Shown here piece after piece: positions 1-6,649 of a DNA stretch of 13,845 nucleotides. This DNA comes from Aliarcobacter butzleri (GTDB lineage Bacteria; Campylobacterota; Campylobacteria; Campylobacterales; Arcobacteraceae): NCBI GenBank assembly GCA_012522985.1, contig JAAYJJ010000043.1, forward strand, positions 1 to 13,845. The letters are read 5' to 3'. A program made the position numbers and the translations under genes. A model generated the notes under the pieces. It ran no database searches, was not told the DNA's origin, and saw nothing but the letters and a program-made list of their open reading frames with translations. Positions within the stretch are counted from its first letter, which is position 1, and every line of letters begins with the position of its first letter.

Positions 1-118
1 CAAACATATTGATATTTTATCAATTTACTGCTTGAGACACCCTGATTTATAGTTTAGACCCCTTACGAATCCCGTAAATATGGGGTTTTTGGAATTAGAT
101 TTGAAAAAGTGAGAAAGT
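1..118. other. Unassigned sequence abutting the broken aroC end
   Basis: No gene is recognisable. The segment holds two hairpin-capable sequences: a 7-bp inverted repeat with a 3-nt loop at 8-24 (arms ATTGATA and TATCAAT), and a terminator-like structure at 58-90. In the second, ACCCC (58-62) pairs with GGGGT (82-86), TTACG (63-67) pairs with CGTAA (73-77), four bases bulge at 78-81, and a T-run covers 86-90. The aroC reading frame is closed by TGA at 110-112, and similarity to AroC starts only at about 119, so the two parts are not colinear. It could be the end of a mobile element, a rearrangement scar or an assembly junction. Nothing here decides between them. Confidence 0.4.
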
Positions 119-358
119 CAGGAAATAGTTATAAAAGTCTATTTTAAACCAACCCCTTCTATTTTTATAGAGCAAAATACAGTAGATATAGATAATCATG
201 ATACAAAATATTATCTAAAAGGAAGACATGATCCTTGTGTAGCTATAAGAGGTAGTGTTGTATGTGAAAGTATGATGGCACTAGTGTTATGTGATATGTT
301 ACTTTTAAATATGAGTTCTACTATAAATAATCTTAAAAAAATCTATAAAAAGAGTTGA
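119..358 (+). pseudogene. aroC: Chorismate synthase, 3' fragment
   Basis: This is the C-terminal part of chorismate synthase, the last step of the shikimate pathway (EPSP to chorismate, FMN-dependent). The frame ending in TGA at 356-358 reads the conserved stretches YFKPTPSIF and LKGRHDPCVAIRGSVV, then a hydrophobic ALVLCDMLLLN segment and a Lys-rich tail, as I recall for Campylobacter AroC. About 80 residues remain of a family near 360. The N-terminal three quarters, including the FMN and substrate-binding core, are absent. An in-frame TGA at 110-112 closes the frame just upstream, and no early start codon is available, so this copy cannot make active enzyme. Because aroC is normally essential without aromatic supplements, an intact copy elsewhere, or an assembly error, is likely. 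It converges on csd6. Confidence 0.85.
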
Positions 359-371
359 GCTTATCAACTCT
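340..371 (-). terminator. Terminator hairpin shared by aroC and csd6 ends
   Basis: A perfect 8-bp inverted repeat, AGAGTTGA (351-358) and TCAACTCT (364-371), encloses a 5-nt loop. On the minus strand the stem is followed by TTTT and a second T-rich stretch, the classic intrinsic-terminator layout for csd6. The plus strand has no T-run after the stem, so it would work poorly for aroC. The TGA stops of both convergent genes lie inside the stem, one in each arm. Confidence 0.75.
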
Positions 372-1338
372 CTGTTAAGATATAGATTTGTCCATTTTTA
401 AGCTCTACATATAGTGTTTTTATATCACTAGATCTAAAACTAGGTGCCCAATAGTCTTGGTGCATTTGGATTTTAAATAGTTTTTTGTTTTCTATATTGG
501 GATATGGAATAATATTTATATCAGAAAAAACTATCTGTTTTATCTCATTTCTAGAAAAGATAATATTTTTATATCTTCTAAATTCAAAAATATCCTCTTT
601 TACTCCTCTTCCTTTGAGTCTTAGAAAACTATCATCATAAAAACTCATATATTTTACTAAATCATTAACTTTCCAACTATGTTGCCAAGCATAAATTGAT
701 GCAAAAATAGTAGCAATATCATCTAAATTTGACTCTATATAGCTATCTTCATTGATTAAAAGCATAGAGCTTTTATAATCTATCATATCATCAAGCTTTA
801 ATAAAGAGTCATTTTCCATAGCAATACAGCCTTGGGTGTACATCTCTCTTTGAGAACTAGTAGGAACACCATGAATCCAAATCCCATGTCCATTTTTACC
901 TTTTGATATATCATATAAATTAGGGTATGAAGTAACCAAAGCCAAAGGTCCATAAAAAGGATCTACTAGCTCTTTTTTACGAACTATCTCATATGCTCCT
1001 ACTGGTGTTTTTAGATCTCCTTCAAAGTGCTTATCACCACTTACCTCTCCAACAATAATAGAAGTATTAAATATCTTTTCAAATCTATTTACATTAGATC
1101 TTTTATATACATCTAAAGCTTGTGTAGATTTATTACTTAATAAAATATAATCAAAACTACTTAAATATCCAAATCTTAAATCCTCATTAGATAATACACT
1201 CTTCCAATAATCAACATCTTGTAATATTTTTATAAGCTCTATTTCTACCGCATTTATCCCTTTTGTTCTATATAGATCAACTATAGAATTAGCAAACATA
1301 GAAGAACAAATAAAAAATAAAACCAACAACAGCCTCAA
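364..1338 (-). CDS. csd6: Csd6/Pgp2-like L,D-carboxypeptidase (YkuD fold)
   Basis: Secreted peptidoglycan peptidase of 324 aa, close to the length of Helicobacter Csd6. Residues 1-16 form a signal peptide (hydrophobic core, cleavage after MFA). An N-terminal helical region (~17-85) precedes a YkuD domain (~86-195) with His151, the IHG motif (His156) and TQGCIAMEN (168-176), which puts the catalytic cysteine at Cys171. Residues ~206-324 resemble the NTF2-like domain of Csd6/Pgp2. Those homologues trim tetrapeptide stems to tripeptides rather than crosslinking, and they are needed for helical shape in Helicobacter and Campylobacter. The start is TTG (1336-1338) with AAGGGG six bases upstream; a later ATG (Met14) would destroy the signal peptide. 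Divergent from csd3. A true L,D-transpeptidase is the alternative, but the C-terminal domain favours Csd6. Family assignment is from recall. Confidence 0.82.
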   Translation of the reverse strand: MRLLLVLFFICSSMFANSIVDLYRTKGINAVEIELIKILQDVDYWKSVLSNEDLRFGYLSSFDYILLSNKSTQALDVYKRSNVNRFEKIFNTSIIVGEVSGDKHFEGDLKTPVGAYEIVRKKELVDPFYGPLALVTSYPNLYDISKGKNGHGIWIHGVPTSSQREMYTQGCIAMENDSLLKLDDMIDYKSSMLLINEDSYIESNLDDIATIFASIYAWQHSWKVNDLVKYMSFYDDSFLRLKGRGVKEDIFEFRRYKNIIFSRNEIKQIVFSDINIIPYPNIENKKLFKIQMHQDYWAPSFRSSDIKTLYVELKNGQIYILTES

Positions 1339-1406
1339 TACTCACCCCTTATCTTTTATGGTTATTTTAAAATAGAAAAAATTTCTTTTTTTAAGTAGTG
1401 TAATTG

Positions 1407-1412
1407 TATAAT
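1407..1412 (+). promoter_or_regulatory. Probable -10 box for csd3-mgtE
   Basis: TATAAT lies 46 bp before the csd3 ATG, downstream of AT-rich sequence with T-tracts, which suits Campylobacterota sigma-70 promoters that lack a clear -35. The minus strand carries TACAAT at 1403-1408, a possible csd6 -10 box overlapping this one, so the divergent promoters may compete. A minus-strand TAAAAT nearer to csd6 is an alternative for that gene. Confidence 0.45.
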
Positions 1413-1457
1413 AAATTTAATTTAAATATAGTTAATTTTTTACATTAAGGGCTAATT

Positions 1458-2651
1458 ATGAAATTTCTTTTATTATTTTTTATCTTAACTTATCAACTTT
1501 TTGCTTTAATTTCAGTTGAAACATCCAATGTTGAAGAATCCTCTTGGCCAAGAGGAGAGACTTTGCTTACTTATTTTCAAAAAAATAAAATTTCACAAAA
1601 TCTCTACTTTGATCTTTCAACTACAGATAAAGAGCTTTGTGCAGAGATTGTAGCAGAAGTAAAGTTCCAACAACTCTTTGACTCTTATGGTAAACTAAGA
1701 CATGCTCTAATACCAATAAGTGAAGAGATGCAACTTCATATATATGAAGCAAAAGATGAACCATATGGATATAAGCTTGATATTAGCTCTATAGAAACCT
1801 TTGATTATGAAGAGAGTATCAATGTAGCGATAACATCATCACCTTATCAAGATATTTTATCAAATACTGGTAATAAAGCTTTAGCAAATGAGATAGTAAG
1901 AGCTTTTAACAAAAGTATAGACTTTAGAAAGCTTCAAATAGGTGATATTATCGCAATTAAATTTAAACACAAAATAAGATTGGGTAACTTTTATGGAACC
2001 CCATCTATAGAAGTAGCTATGATTGAATCAAAAAAGAAGCCATATTATGTATTTAAAAATAGTGATGATGGTAAATATTATGATGAAAATGGTAAAAGTC
2101 TTGATACTTTTTTTATGAAAGTACCATTACAATATAAAAGAATCTCTAGCCCTTTTGATCCTAAAAGGTTTCATCCTGTTTTAAAAAAAATAAGGCCTCA
2201 TTATGGGGTTGATTTTGCAGCACCTACAGGAAGACAAATACACGCCGCAGCTGATGGTAAAGTAACATTTGTAGGTACTAAAGGTGGCTATGGAAAAACT
2301 ATAGAGATACAACATAAAAATGGCTACAAAACACTATATGCCCATCTAAATGGTTATGCAAAAGGGATGAAAAGTGGTAAAACAGTTAAACAAAAAGATC
2401 TAATAGCATATGTAGGAAGTACGGGTATGAGTACAGGTCCACATCTTCATTTTGGAGTTTATTTACATGGAAGAGCTGTAGATCCTATGAAAGTAATCAA
2501 CTCTTCAAGAGAGGATTTGCCCCCAAAAGAGAAAAAAGAGTTTCTTAAAAAAGCTGAAATATTAAAAAAAGAGTTAAAAGAGAGTATAGATATAGAGAAA
2601 AAACCATTTAAAATAGACTCTTTTGAAAATATGTTGGAACTAAATAGCTAA
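1458..2651 (+). CDS. csd3: Csd3/Pgp3-like M23 peptidoglycan endopeptidase
   Basis: Periplasmic zinc peptidase of 397 aa, near the ~400 aa of Helicobacter Csd3 (HdpA). A signal peptide (1 to ~16) is followed by an N-terminal region (~25-225) that reads like the inhibitory and second domains of Csd3, then a full M23 domain (~226-345). The M23 motifs are HYGVD (His248, Asp252), YAH (His296) and GPHLHFG (His329, His331), giving the zinc ligands and catalytic histidines. A charged Lys/Glu-rich tail (349-397) follows. Csd3-family enzymes cut D-Ala-mDAP crosslinks and trim pentapeptides, and their loss straightens curved cells. AAGGG sits six bases before the ATG. The gene is divergent from csd6, and mgtE follows after 16 bp, implying one transcript. 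All active-site residues are present. Assignment to Csd3 rather than a generic M23 protein rests on the N-terminal region and length. Confidence 0.85.
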   Translation: MKFLLLFFILTYQLFALISVETSNVEESSWPRGETLLTYFQKNKISQNLYFDLSTTDKELCAEIVAEVKFQQLFDSYGKLRHALIPISEEMQLHIYEAKDEPYGYKLDISSIETFDYEESINVAITSSPYQDILSNTGNKALANEIVRAFNKSIDFRKLQIGDIIAIKFKHKIRLGNFYGTPSIEVAMIESKKKPYYVFKNSDDGKYYDENGKSLDTFFMKVPLQYKRISSPFDPKRFHPVLKKIRPHYGVDFAAPTGRQIHAAADGKVTFVGTKGGYGKTIEIQHKNGYKTLYAHLNGYAKGMKSGKTVKQKDLIAYVGSTGMSTGPHLHFGVYLHGRAVDPMKVINSSREDLPPKEKKEFLKKAEILKKELKESIDIEKKPFKIDSFENMLELNS

Positions 2652-2667
2652 AAAGTAAAGGGTATAT

Positions 2668-4023
2668 ATGCAACAAATCACACTAACAAACAAAGAGTAT
2701 ATTGAGTTTTTAGAGAAAATAGAGGAATTTCACCCTACTGATATAGCCAATACCCTTAGAAAAATAAGAAAAGAGAGTCTTGATGATTTTCAAATAATCC
2801 TATCTCAAATACCAGAGGAACTTTTAGGTGAGGTATTATTAAAACTACCAGAAAATACAAAAGAACTAGCGTATGAGTCTTTAAGTATTGATAAATTAAC
2901 CGAAGCTATAGAAGAGCTAGAAACTGATGATGCAACTGATATTATCCAAGAGATAGCTGAATATAACCAAACAAAAGCTGATGAGATTTTAAATTCACTA
3001 GAAGAAGAAGATCAACACGATATCAAATGGCTTCAAAGATATGAAGAAGATGTTGCAGGTGCTTTTATGCAAACAGAGCTTTTTAGTGCAAAAACAAGTG
3101 AAACTATAAAAGAATCAGTTAAAAGACTAAAAAAAGCAAAAAAAGAGGATGAATTAGAAAATATCCATCAAGTTTATGTAGTAGATCAAAATGATTGTTT
3201 ACTTGCTGCTATTCAGTTAGAGGATTTGATTATTTATGATTTTAATAAAACCTATGGAGAGATATTAGAAGAGCTTGAAACTCCAAATTGGCCTATAAGT
3301 GTAAGTGTAAATGAAGATATCAACCAAGTTGTAAAGACATTTGAGCAATATGACTTATCTGTTATAGCAGTAGTTGGATATAAAGATAGACTATTAGGGC
3401 GGATTACAAGTGATGATATTATAGATATTATAGAGCAAAATGCAACTGAACAATTTTATCAACTAGCAGGTATTGATGATGACTATGAACATGATGATGG
3501 AGTTTTTACTACTATTCAAAAAAGAGGTGTTTGGCTCTTTATCAACCTAATTACCGCTGTTATAGTCTCTAGTGTTATAGGTATTTTTGAAGCTACCATA
3601 GAGAGCTTAGTAGCTCTTGCTATTTTGATGCCAATAGTTGCTTCCCTAGGTGGAAACGCAGGAACTCAAGCACTTGCTACTATGATAAGACTTCTAGCTC
3701 TTGGTAAGATAGAAGATGATAATAAAAAAGAGGTTGTTAGAAAAGAGGTTTTAGTCTCTATTACTAATGGTTTGATTTTTGGAACACTTGCTGGGATAGT
3801 AGCCTCTTTTTGGTTTGATAACTATATGTTAGGAGTTGTAATCCTTCTTGCTATGATGGTAAATATTTTGATAGCTGGTTTTTTTGGGGCTATTATACCA
3901 CTATCTCTTAAACGGCTCAATATAGATCCAGCAGTAGGAAGCTCTGTTTTACTTACAGCTTTAACTGATGCTATTGGATTTTTTGCATTTTTGGGAATAG
4001 CATCTTTACTTTTGATTAAATAA
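2668..4023 (+). CDS. mgtE: Magnesium channel MgtE
   Basis: Inner-membrane Mg2+ channel of 451 aa, normal for MgtE. The order is an N-terminal MgtE superhelical domain (~20-125), two CBS domains (~130-190 and ~205-258), a connecting plug helix (~262-285) and five membrane helices (288-451). Pore signatures are PIVASLGGNAGTQ (322-334) and TDAIGFFAFLG near the end, with Asp434 at the position of the pore Mg2+-binding Asp in the Thermus protein. In the family, cytosolic Mg2+ bound between the N and CBS domains closes the pore, and the acidic residues typical of that sensor are abundant here. Its start has a weak GGG-type ribosome site 7-9 bases upstream. It follows csd3 closely, so co-expression with a cell-wall peptidase is likely, though no functional link is known. 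Confidence 0.95.
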   Translation: MQQITLTNKEYIEFLEKIEEFHPTDIANTLRKIRKESLDDFQIILSQIPEELLGEVLLKLPENTKELAYESLSIDKLTEAIEELETDDATDIIQEIAEYNQTKADEILNSLEEEDQHDIKWLQRYEEDVAGAFMQTELFSAKTSETIKESVKRLKKAKKEDELENIHQVYVVDQNDCLLAAIQLEDLIIYDFNKTYGEILEELETPNWPISVSVNEDINQVVKTFEQYDLSVIAVVGYKDRLLGRITSDDIIDIIEQNATEQFYQLAGIDDDYEHDDGVFTTIQKRGVWLFINLITAVIVSSVIGIFEATIESLVALAILMPIVASLGGNAGTQALATMIRLLALGKIEDDNKKEVVRKEVLVSITNGLIFGTLAGIVASFWFDNYMLGVVILLAMMVNILIAGFFGAIIPLSLKRLNIDPAVGSSVLLTALTDAIGFFAFLGIASLLLIK

Positions 4024-4038
4024 AAACTCTATTTATAC

Positions 4039-4067
4039 AACAATTTAAAGATTTTTTATTGTTTTTT
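4039..4067 (+). terminator. Weak intrinsic terminator after mgtE
   Basis: AACAAT (4039-4044) can pair with ATTGTT (4058-4063) around a 13-nt loop, with the T-run 4062-4067 overlapping and following the stem. The stem is AT-rich and short, so efficiency is doubtful, but it is correctly placed between mgtE and the tRNA promoter. Confidence 0.4.
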
Positions 4068-4081
4068 AAGGTTCATATGGA

Positions 4082-4087
4082 TATAAT
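4082..4087 (+). promoter_or_regulatory. Probable -10 box for the tRNA pair
   Basis: A TATAAT hexamer lies 28 bp before the first tRNA base, leaving room for a short 5' leader. It is the only good -10 match between mgtE and the tRNAs. Confidence 0.55.
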
Positions 4088-4115
4088 TCCAGACTATTTT
4101 TAATAGAACAATGAT

Positions 4116-4192
4116 GTCAAGGTAGCTCAGCTGGTTAGAGCGCTGGTCTCATAAGCCGGAGGTCGAGGGTTCGAGTCCCTCTCTTGACACCA
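4116..4192 (+). tRNA. tRNA-Met (anticodon CAU, elongator-like)
   Basis: A complete 77-nt cloverleaf. The acceptor arm GTCAAGG pairs with TCTTGAC (one G-U), the discriminator is A4189 and CCA is encoded at 4190-4192. The D arm has stem GCTC/GAGC, the anticodon loop CTCATAA gives CAU, and the T arm carries GGTTCGAGTCC. The stem opens with a paired G-C, unlike initiator tRNAs, which carry a 1:72 mismatch. The anticodon stem resembles elongator Met. A CAU-bearing tRNA-Ile2 (lysidine-modified) is the alternative and cannot be excluded by eye. Confidence 0.92.
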
Positions 4193-4200
4193 TCTTTTAT

Positions 4201-4275
4201 TCCGGATTAGCTCAGCGGTAGAGTAGTCGGCTGTTAACCGATTGGTCGCTGGTTCGAATCCAGCATCCGGAGCCA
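4201..4275 (+). tRNA. tRNA-Asn (anticodon GUU)
   Basis: A complete 75-nt cloverleaf. The acceptor TCCGGAT pairs perfectly with ATCCGGA, the discriminator is G4272 and CCA is encoded at 4273-4275. The anticodon loop CTGTTAA gives GUU, and the T arm carries GGTTCGAATCC. It lies 8 nt after the tRNA-Met, so the two are almost certainly processed from one precursor. The next ~100 bp to the following gene hold no further tRNA. Confidence 0.96.
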
Positions 4276-4340
4276 CTTTATATAAATCTTAATAAAATCA
4301 CTTAATCTTTTTAAAAAATCACACTGTTACAAATATTTGC

Positions 4341-4346
4341 TACAAT
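4341..4346 (+). promoter_or_regulatory. Possible -10 box for the mechanosensitive channel gene
   Basis: TACAAT, 32 bp before the ATG, would give a start site near 4353 and a ~26-nt leader carrying the AAGGG ribosome site at 4362-4366. A perfect TATAAT at 4356-4361 is too close to that site to serve a normally led transcript. Read-through from the tRNA promoter is also possible. Confidence 0.35.
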
Positions 4347-4378
4347 AACGTATTATATAATAAGGGTATTCTAAAACT

Positions 4379-5587
4379 ATGAGAAATTATTTAATTGGAT
4401 TTTTACAAAACAACTCTATTGAAACATCTTCTTTGATGGTTAATCTTTCTATTCTTTTTATTATTGTATTAACTGCTTTTATTATACATATTTTATTGCA
4501 TAAAGTGATTTTAAGATTTATCAAAAACCTAGATGAAAGAAGAAGCAACTTTATAACTTCAAGTCTTTTGGAGTTTAACTTATATACAAGATTATCGCTA
4601 CTATTTCAAACTGTTATTATCTATTGGCAAACTATTATATGGTTTGAAAATGGTATGATTTATGAGATACTATCTACCTCATCTCTAATAGCTATATCAA
4701 TCTTTACCCTACTTGCTTCATACTCTATAGTAAATAAGATTTTTAAAACACTCTATATACTTACAAAAGTAGCATTTTTTAATATGAAAACTGTCTTACA
4801 AGGTATTAAGCTTATCTTAGGGATACTCTGTTTTATTTTAATAGTCTCAATAATCTCAGATAAATCACCAATAGTTATCTTAAGTGGGCTTGGTGCTATG
4901 TCTGCTGTGCTTATGCTTGTATTTAAAGATACTATTTTAGGTTTTACAGCAGGTATGCAACTATCTACTAATAAAATGGTCCAAATAGGTGATTGGATAG
5001 AGATGCCAAAATATGGTGCTGATGGTGATGTAATAGATATAGGACTCAACGTAGTAAAGGTGAGAAACTTTGATAAAACCATCACAACCATACCAACATA
5101 TGCTTTAGTATCAGACTCATTTAAAAACTGGCGAGGTATGCAAGAATCAGGTGGGAGAAGGATAAAAAGAGCTATTTTAATAGATGTTAATAGTATAGGG
5201 TTTTTATCGCAAGATGATATAGCAAGATTAAAAAAAGCCAACTTACTAGCTCCATATCTAGAGACTAAACTAAGTGAGATAGAAAAATACAATGCTGGAC
5301 ATGATTTTGATTTAAGTGTAAGTATAAATGGAAGAAGGCTTACAAATATAGGTACACTAAGAGCTTATATTCTTACATATCTAAAAAATCATCCAAATAT
5401 AAATCAAGATATGACTATTATGGTAAGACAACTCTCTCCTACAGAGTATGGTATGCCTTTGGAGGTATATTGTTTTACATCAACTACAAACTGGGTAGCA
5501 TATGAAAATATCCAATCAGATATCTTTGATCATATATTTTCAGTATTAAGTGAGTTTAAAATCAAAGCTTATATATATGGGAAGTAG
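4379..5587 (+). CDS. YbdG/MscM-type mechanosensitive channel (MscS family)
   Basis: Inner-membrane MscS-family channel of 402 aa, close to E. coli YbdG (415 aa). Hydrophobic segments at ~20-45, 71-88, 100-125 and 140-160 precede the pore-lining helix (~165-195, Gly/Ala-rich GLGAMSAVLMLVF then a charged kink). The beta domain follows, then the hallmark stretch at ~237-264 with IPTYALVSDSFKNWRG and SGGRRIKR, which is specific to the YbdG subgroup. The C-terminal alpha/beta domain is complete. YbdG gives small-conductance currents under tension and responds to osmotic upshift, so a role in osmotic stress is inferred. The ribosome site AAGGG is 12 bases from the ATG, longer than usual. The stop codon TAG is also the first triplet of a heptamer repeat tract. 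It appears monocistronic. Confidence 0.88.
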   Translation: MRNYLIGFLQNNSIETSSLMVNLSILFIIVLTAFIIHILLHKVILRFIKNLDERRSNFITSSLLEFNLYTRLSLLFQTVIIYWQTIIWFENGMIYEILSTSSLIAISIFTLLASYSIVNKIFKTLYILTKVAFFNMKTVLQGIKLILGILCFILIVSIISDKSPIVILSGLGAMSAVLMLVFKDTILGFTAGMQLSTNKMVQIGDWIEMPKYGADGDVIDIGLNVVKVRNFDKTITTIPTYALVSDSFKNWRGMQESGGRRIKRAILIDVNSIGFLSQDDIARLKKANLLAPYLETKLSEIEKYNAGHDFDLSVSINGRRLTNIGTLRAYILTYLKNHPNINQDMTIMVRQLSPTEYGMPLEVYCFTSTTNWVAYENIQSDIFDHIFSVLSEFKIKAYIYGK

Positions 5588-5626
5588 TTATTAGTTATTG
5601 GTGATTAGTAATTCGTGATTAATTAA
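5585..5626. repeat. Degenerate tandem heptamer tract (TAGTKAT)
   Basis: Five consecutive 7-bp units run from 5585 to 5619. Units 1 and 2 are identical (TAGTTAT), and units 3-5 each differ from TAGTKAT at one position. A sixth, TAATTAA, is more degenerate. Read as 14-mers, 5592-5605 and 5606-5619 match at 12 of 14 positions. The first unit starts with the stop codon of the channel gene. No coding or known regulatory role is visible. Confidence 0.7.
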
Positions 5627-5682
5627 AGTGATATTTACGTATTAATAATTCTTAGTCAAAAAATATATTTATATCGCTTTAA
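5623..5682. repeat. Long inverted repeat between convergent genes
   Basis: TTAAAGTGATAT (5623-5634) pairs with ATATCGCTTTAA (5671-5682) over 12 bp with one G-U, around a 36-nt AT-rich loop. It lies between the convergent ends of the channel gene and cysK, where a bidirectional terminator would be expected. Neither side has a convincing T-run, so terminator function is uncertain. Confidence 0.45.
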
Positions 5683-5716
5683 ACCTAAAAATCAAAAACT
5701 TACTTTGCTCAAATAA

Positions 5717-6640
5717 TTAACTATCTTTCCTAAATAACTCACTACTTAAGTATCTCTCACCTGTATCACAAAGTATTGTAACTATAGTCTTAGCTTGATT
5801 TTCCTCTTTATTTGCTAAAAGATTTGCCACAAAAAGGTTTGCTCCACTTGAAATACCTACAAAAAGCCCCTCATTTTTGGCTATATCTCTAGCACTAGAA
5901 AAAGCATCTTCATCACTTACTTGTATCACTTCATCTATAAGAGATAGATTTAGAGTTTGTGGTATAAACCCTGCTCCTATACCTTGGATCTTATGAGTTC
6001 CAGCTTTAGATCCACTTATAACGGCACTTGATTTGGGCTCTATAGCTACAATCTTTATTTTTGGATTGTACTCTTTTAAAACCTTTGCTACACCACTTAT
6101 TGTACCACCCGTACCCACGGCACTTACAAATATATCAATCTTGCCATCACAATCTCTTAAGATCTCTTTTGCAGTTGTCATCTCATGCATAGCGGGATTT
6201 GATGGATTGGCAAATTGTTGTAAGATATAGGAGTTTTCTATTGCCTTAGAAAGTTCTTTAGCTTTTTCTATAGCTCCGCTCATACCTAAACTTGCTGATG
6301 TTAGCTCTATCTTAGCTCCAAGAGCAGCTAGGATCTGTCTTCGCTCTAAACTCATAGATTCTGGCATAGTTAAAATAAGCTTTATACCCAAACTTGCACA
6401 TACACTAGCAAGTCCAATACCTGTGTTACCACTTGTTGGTTCTATAATAGTGCTATTTAGGTCTATTTTGCCCTCATTTAGTGCTGTTTGAACCATATTT
6501 AAAGCTATTCTATCTTTTATAGAACTTGTTGGATTCATAAACTCACACTTAGCCAAAACCAAAGCATTTTTACTAGCATAGTTTATCTTAACTATTGGGG
6601 TATTTCCTATAAGTTCTCTTACATTTTGGGCATATTTCAT
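5717..6640 (-). CDS. cysK: Cysteine synthase (O-acetylserine sulfhydrylase)
   Basis: Cytosolic PLP enzyme that makes cysteine from O-acetylserine and sulfide, the last step of cysteine synthesis. At 307 aa it is normal length for CysK/CysM. Motifs in order: NTPIVKI (13-19), SSIKDR with the PLP lysine Lys42, the substrate loop EPTSGNTG (67-74), the phosphate-binding GTGGT (176-180), GISSGAN (262-268) and CDTGERYLS near the C-terminus. PTSSIKDR rather than the CysM-typical pattern, plus the intact DTGERYLS end, favours CysK. It is the second gene of a pair with metY: its ribosome site TAAGGA (6647-6652) contains the metY stop codon, so translation is probably coupled. Cystathionine beta-synthase is a less likely reading because the protein lacks extra domains. 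Confidence 0.92.
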   Translation of the reverse strand: MKYAQNVRELIGNTPIVKINYASKNALVLAKCEFMNPTSSIKDRIALNMVQTALNEGKIDLNSTIIEPTSGNTGIGLASVCASLGIKLILTMPESMSLERRQILAALGAKIELTSASLGMSGAIEKAKELSKAIENSYILQQFANPSNPAMHEMTTAKEILRDCDGKIDIFVSAVGTGGTISGVAKVLKEYNPKIKIVAIEPKSSAVISGSKAGTHKIQGIGAGFIPQTLNLSLIDEVIQVSDEDAFSSARDIAKNEGLFVGISSGANLFVANLLANKEENQAKTIVTILCDTGERYLSSELFRKDS

Positions 6641-6649
6641 AGTTTTTCC

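Noticed and set aside
58..147. Short plus-strand frame across the aroC junction (begins TPYESRKYG)
   Set aside because: It is open for about 30 codons only, has no start codon or ribosome site, and crosses the aroC fragment out of frame.
4321..4346. Possible sigma-54 promoter (TTTGC near 4336-4340)
   Set aside because: The -24 element lacks the required GG (the sequence is TGTTAC at the needed spacing), so only half the motif is present.
4753..5292. 179-residue open frame on the minus strand inside the mechanosensitive channel gene
   Set aside because: It lies wholly antisense to a well conserved coding region, has no ribosome site of note and no recognisable domain. It is a by-product of codon composition.
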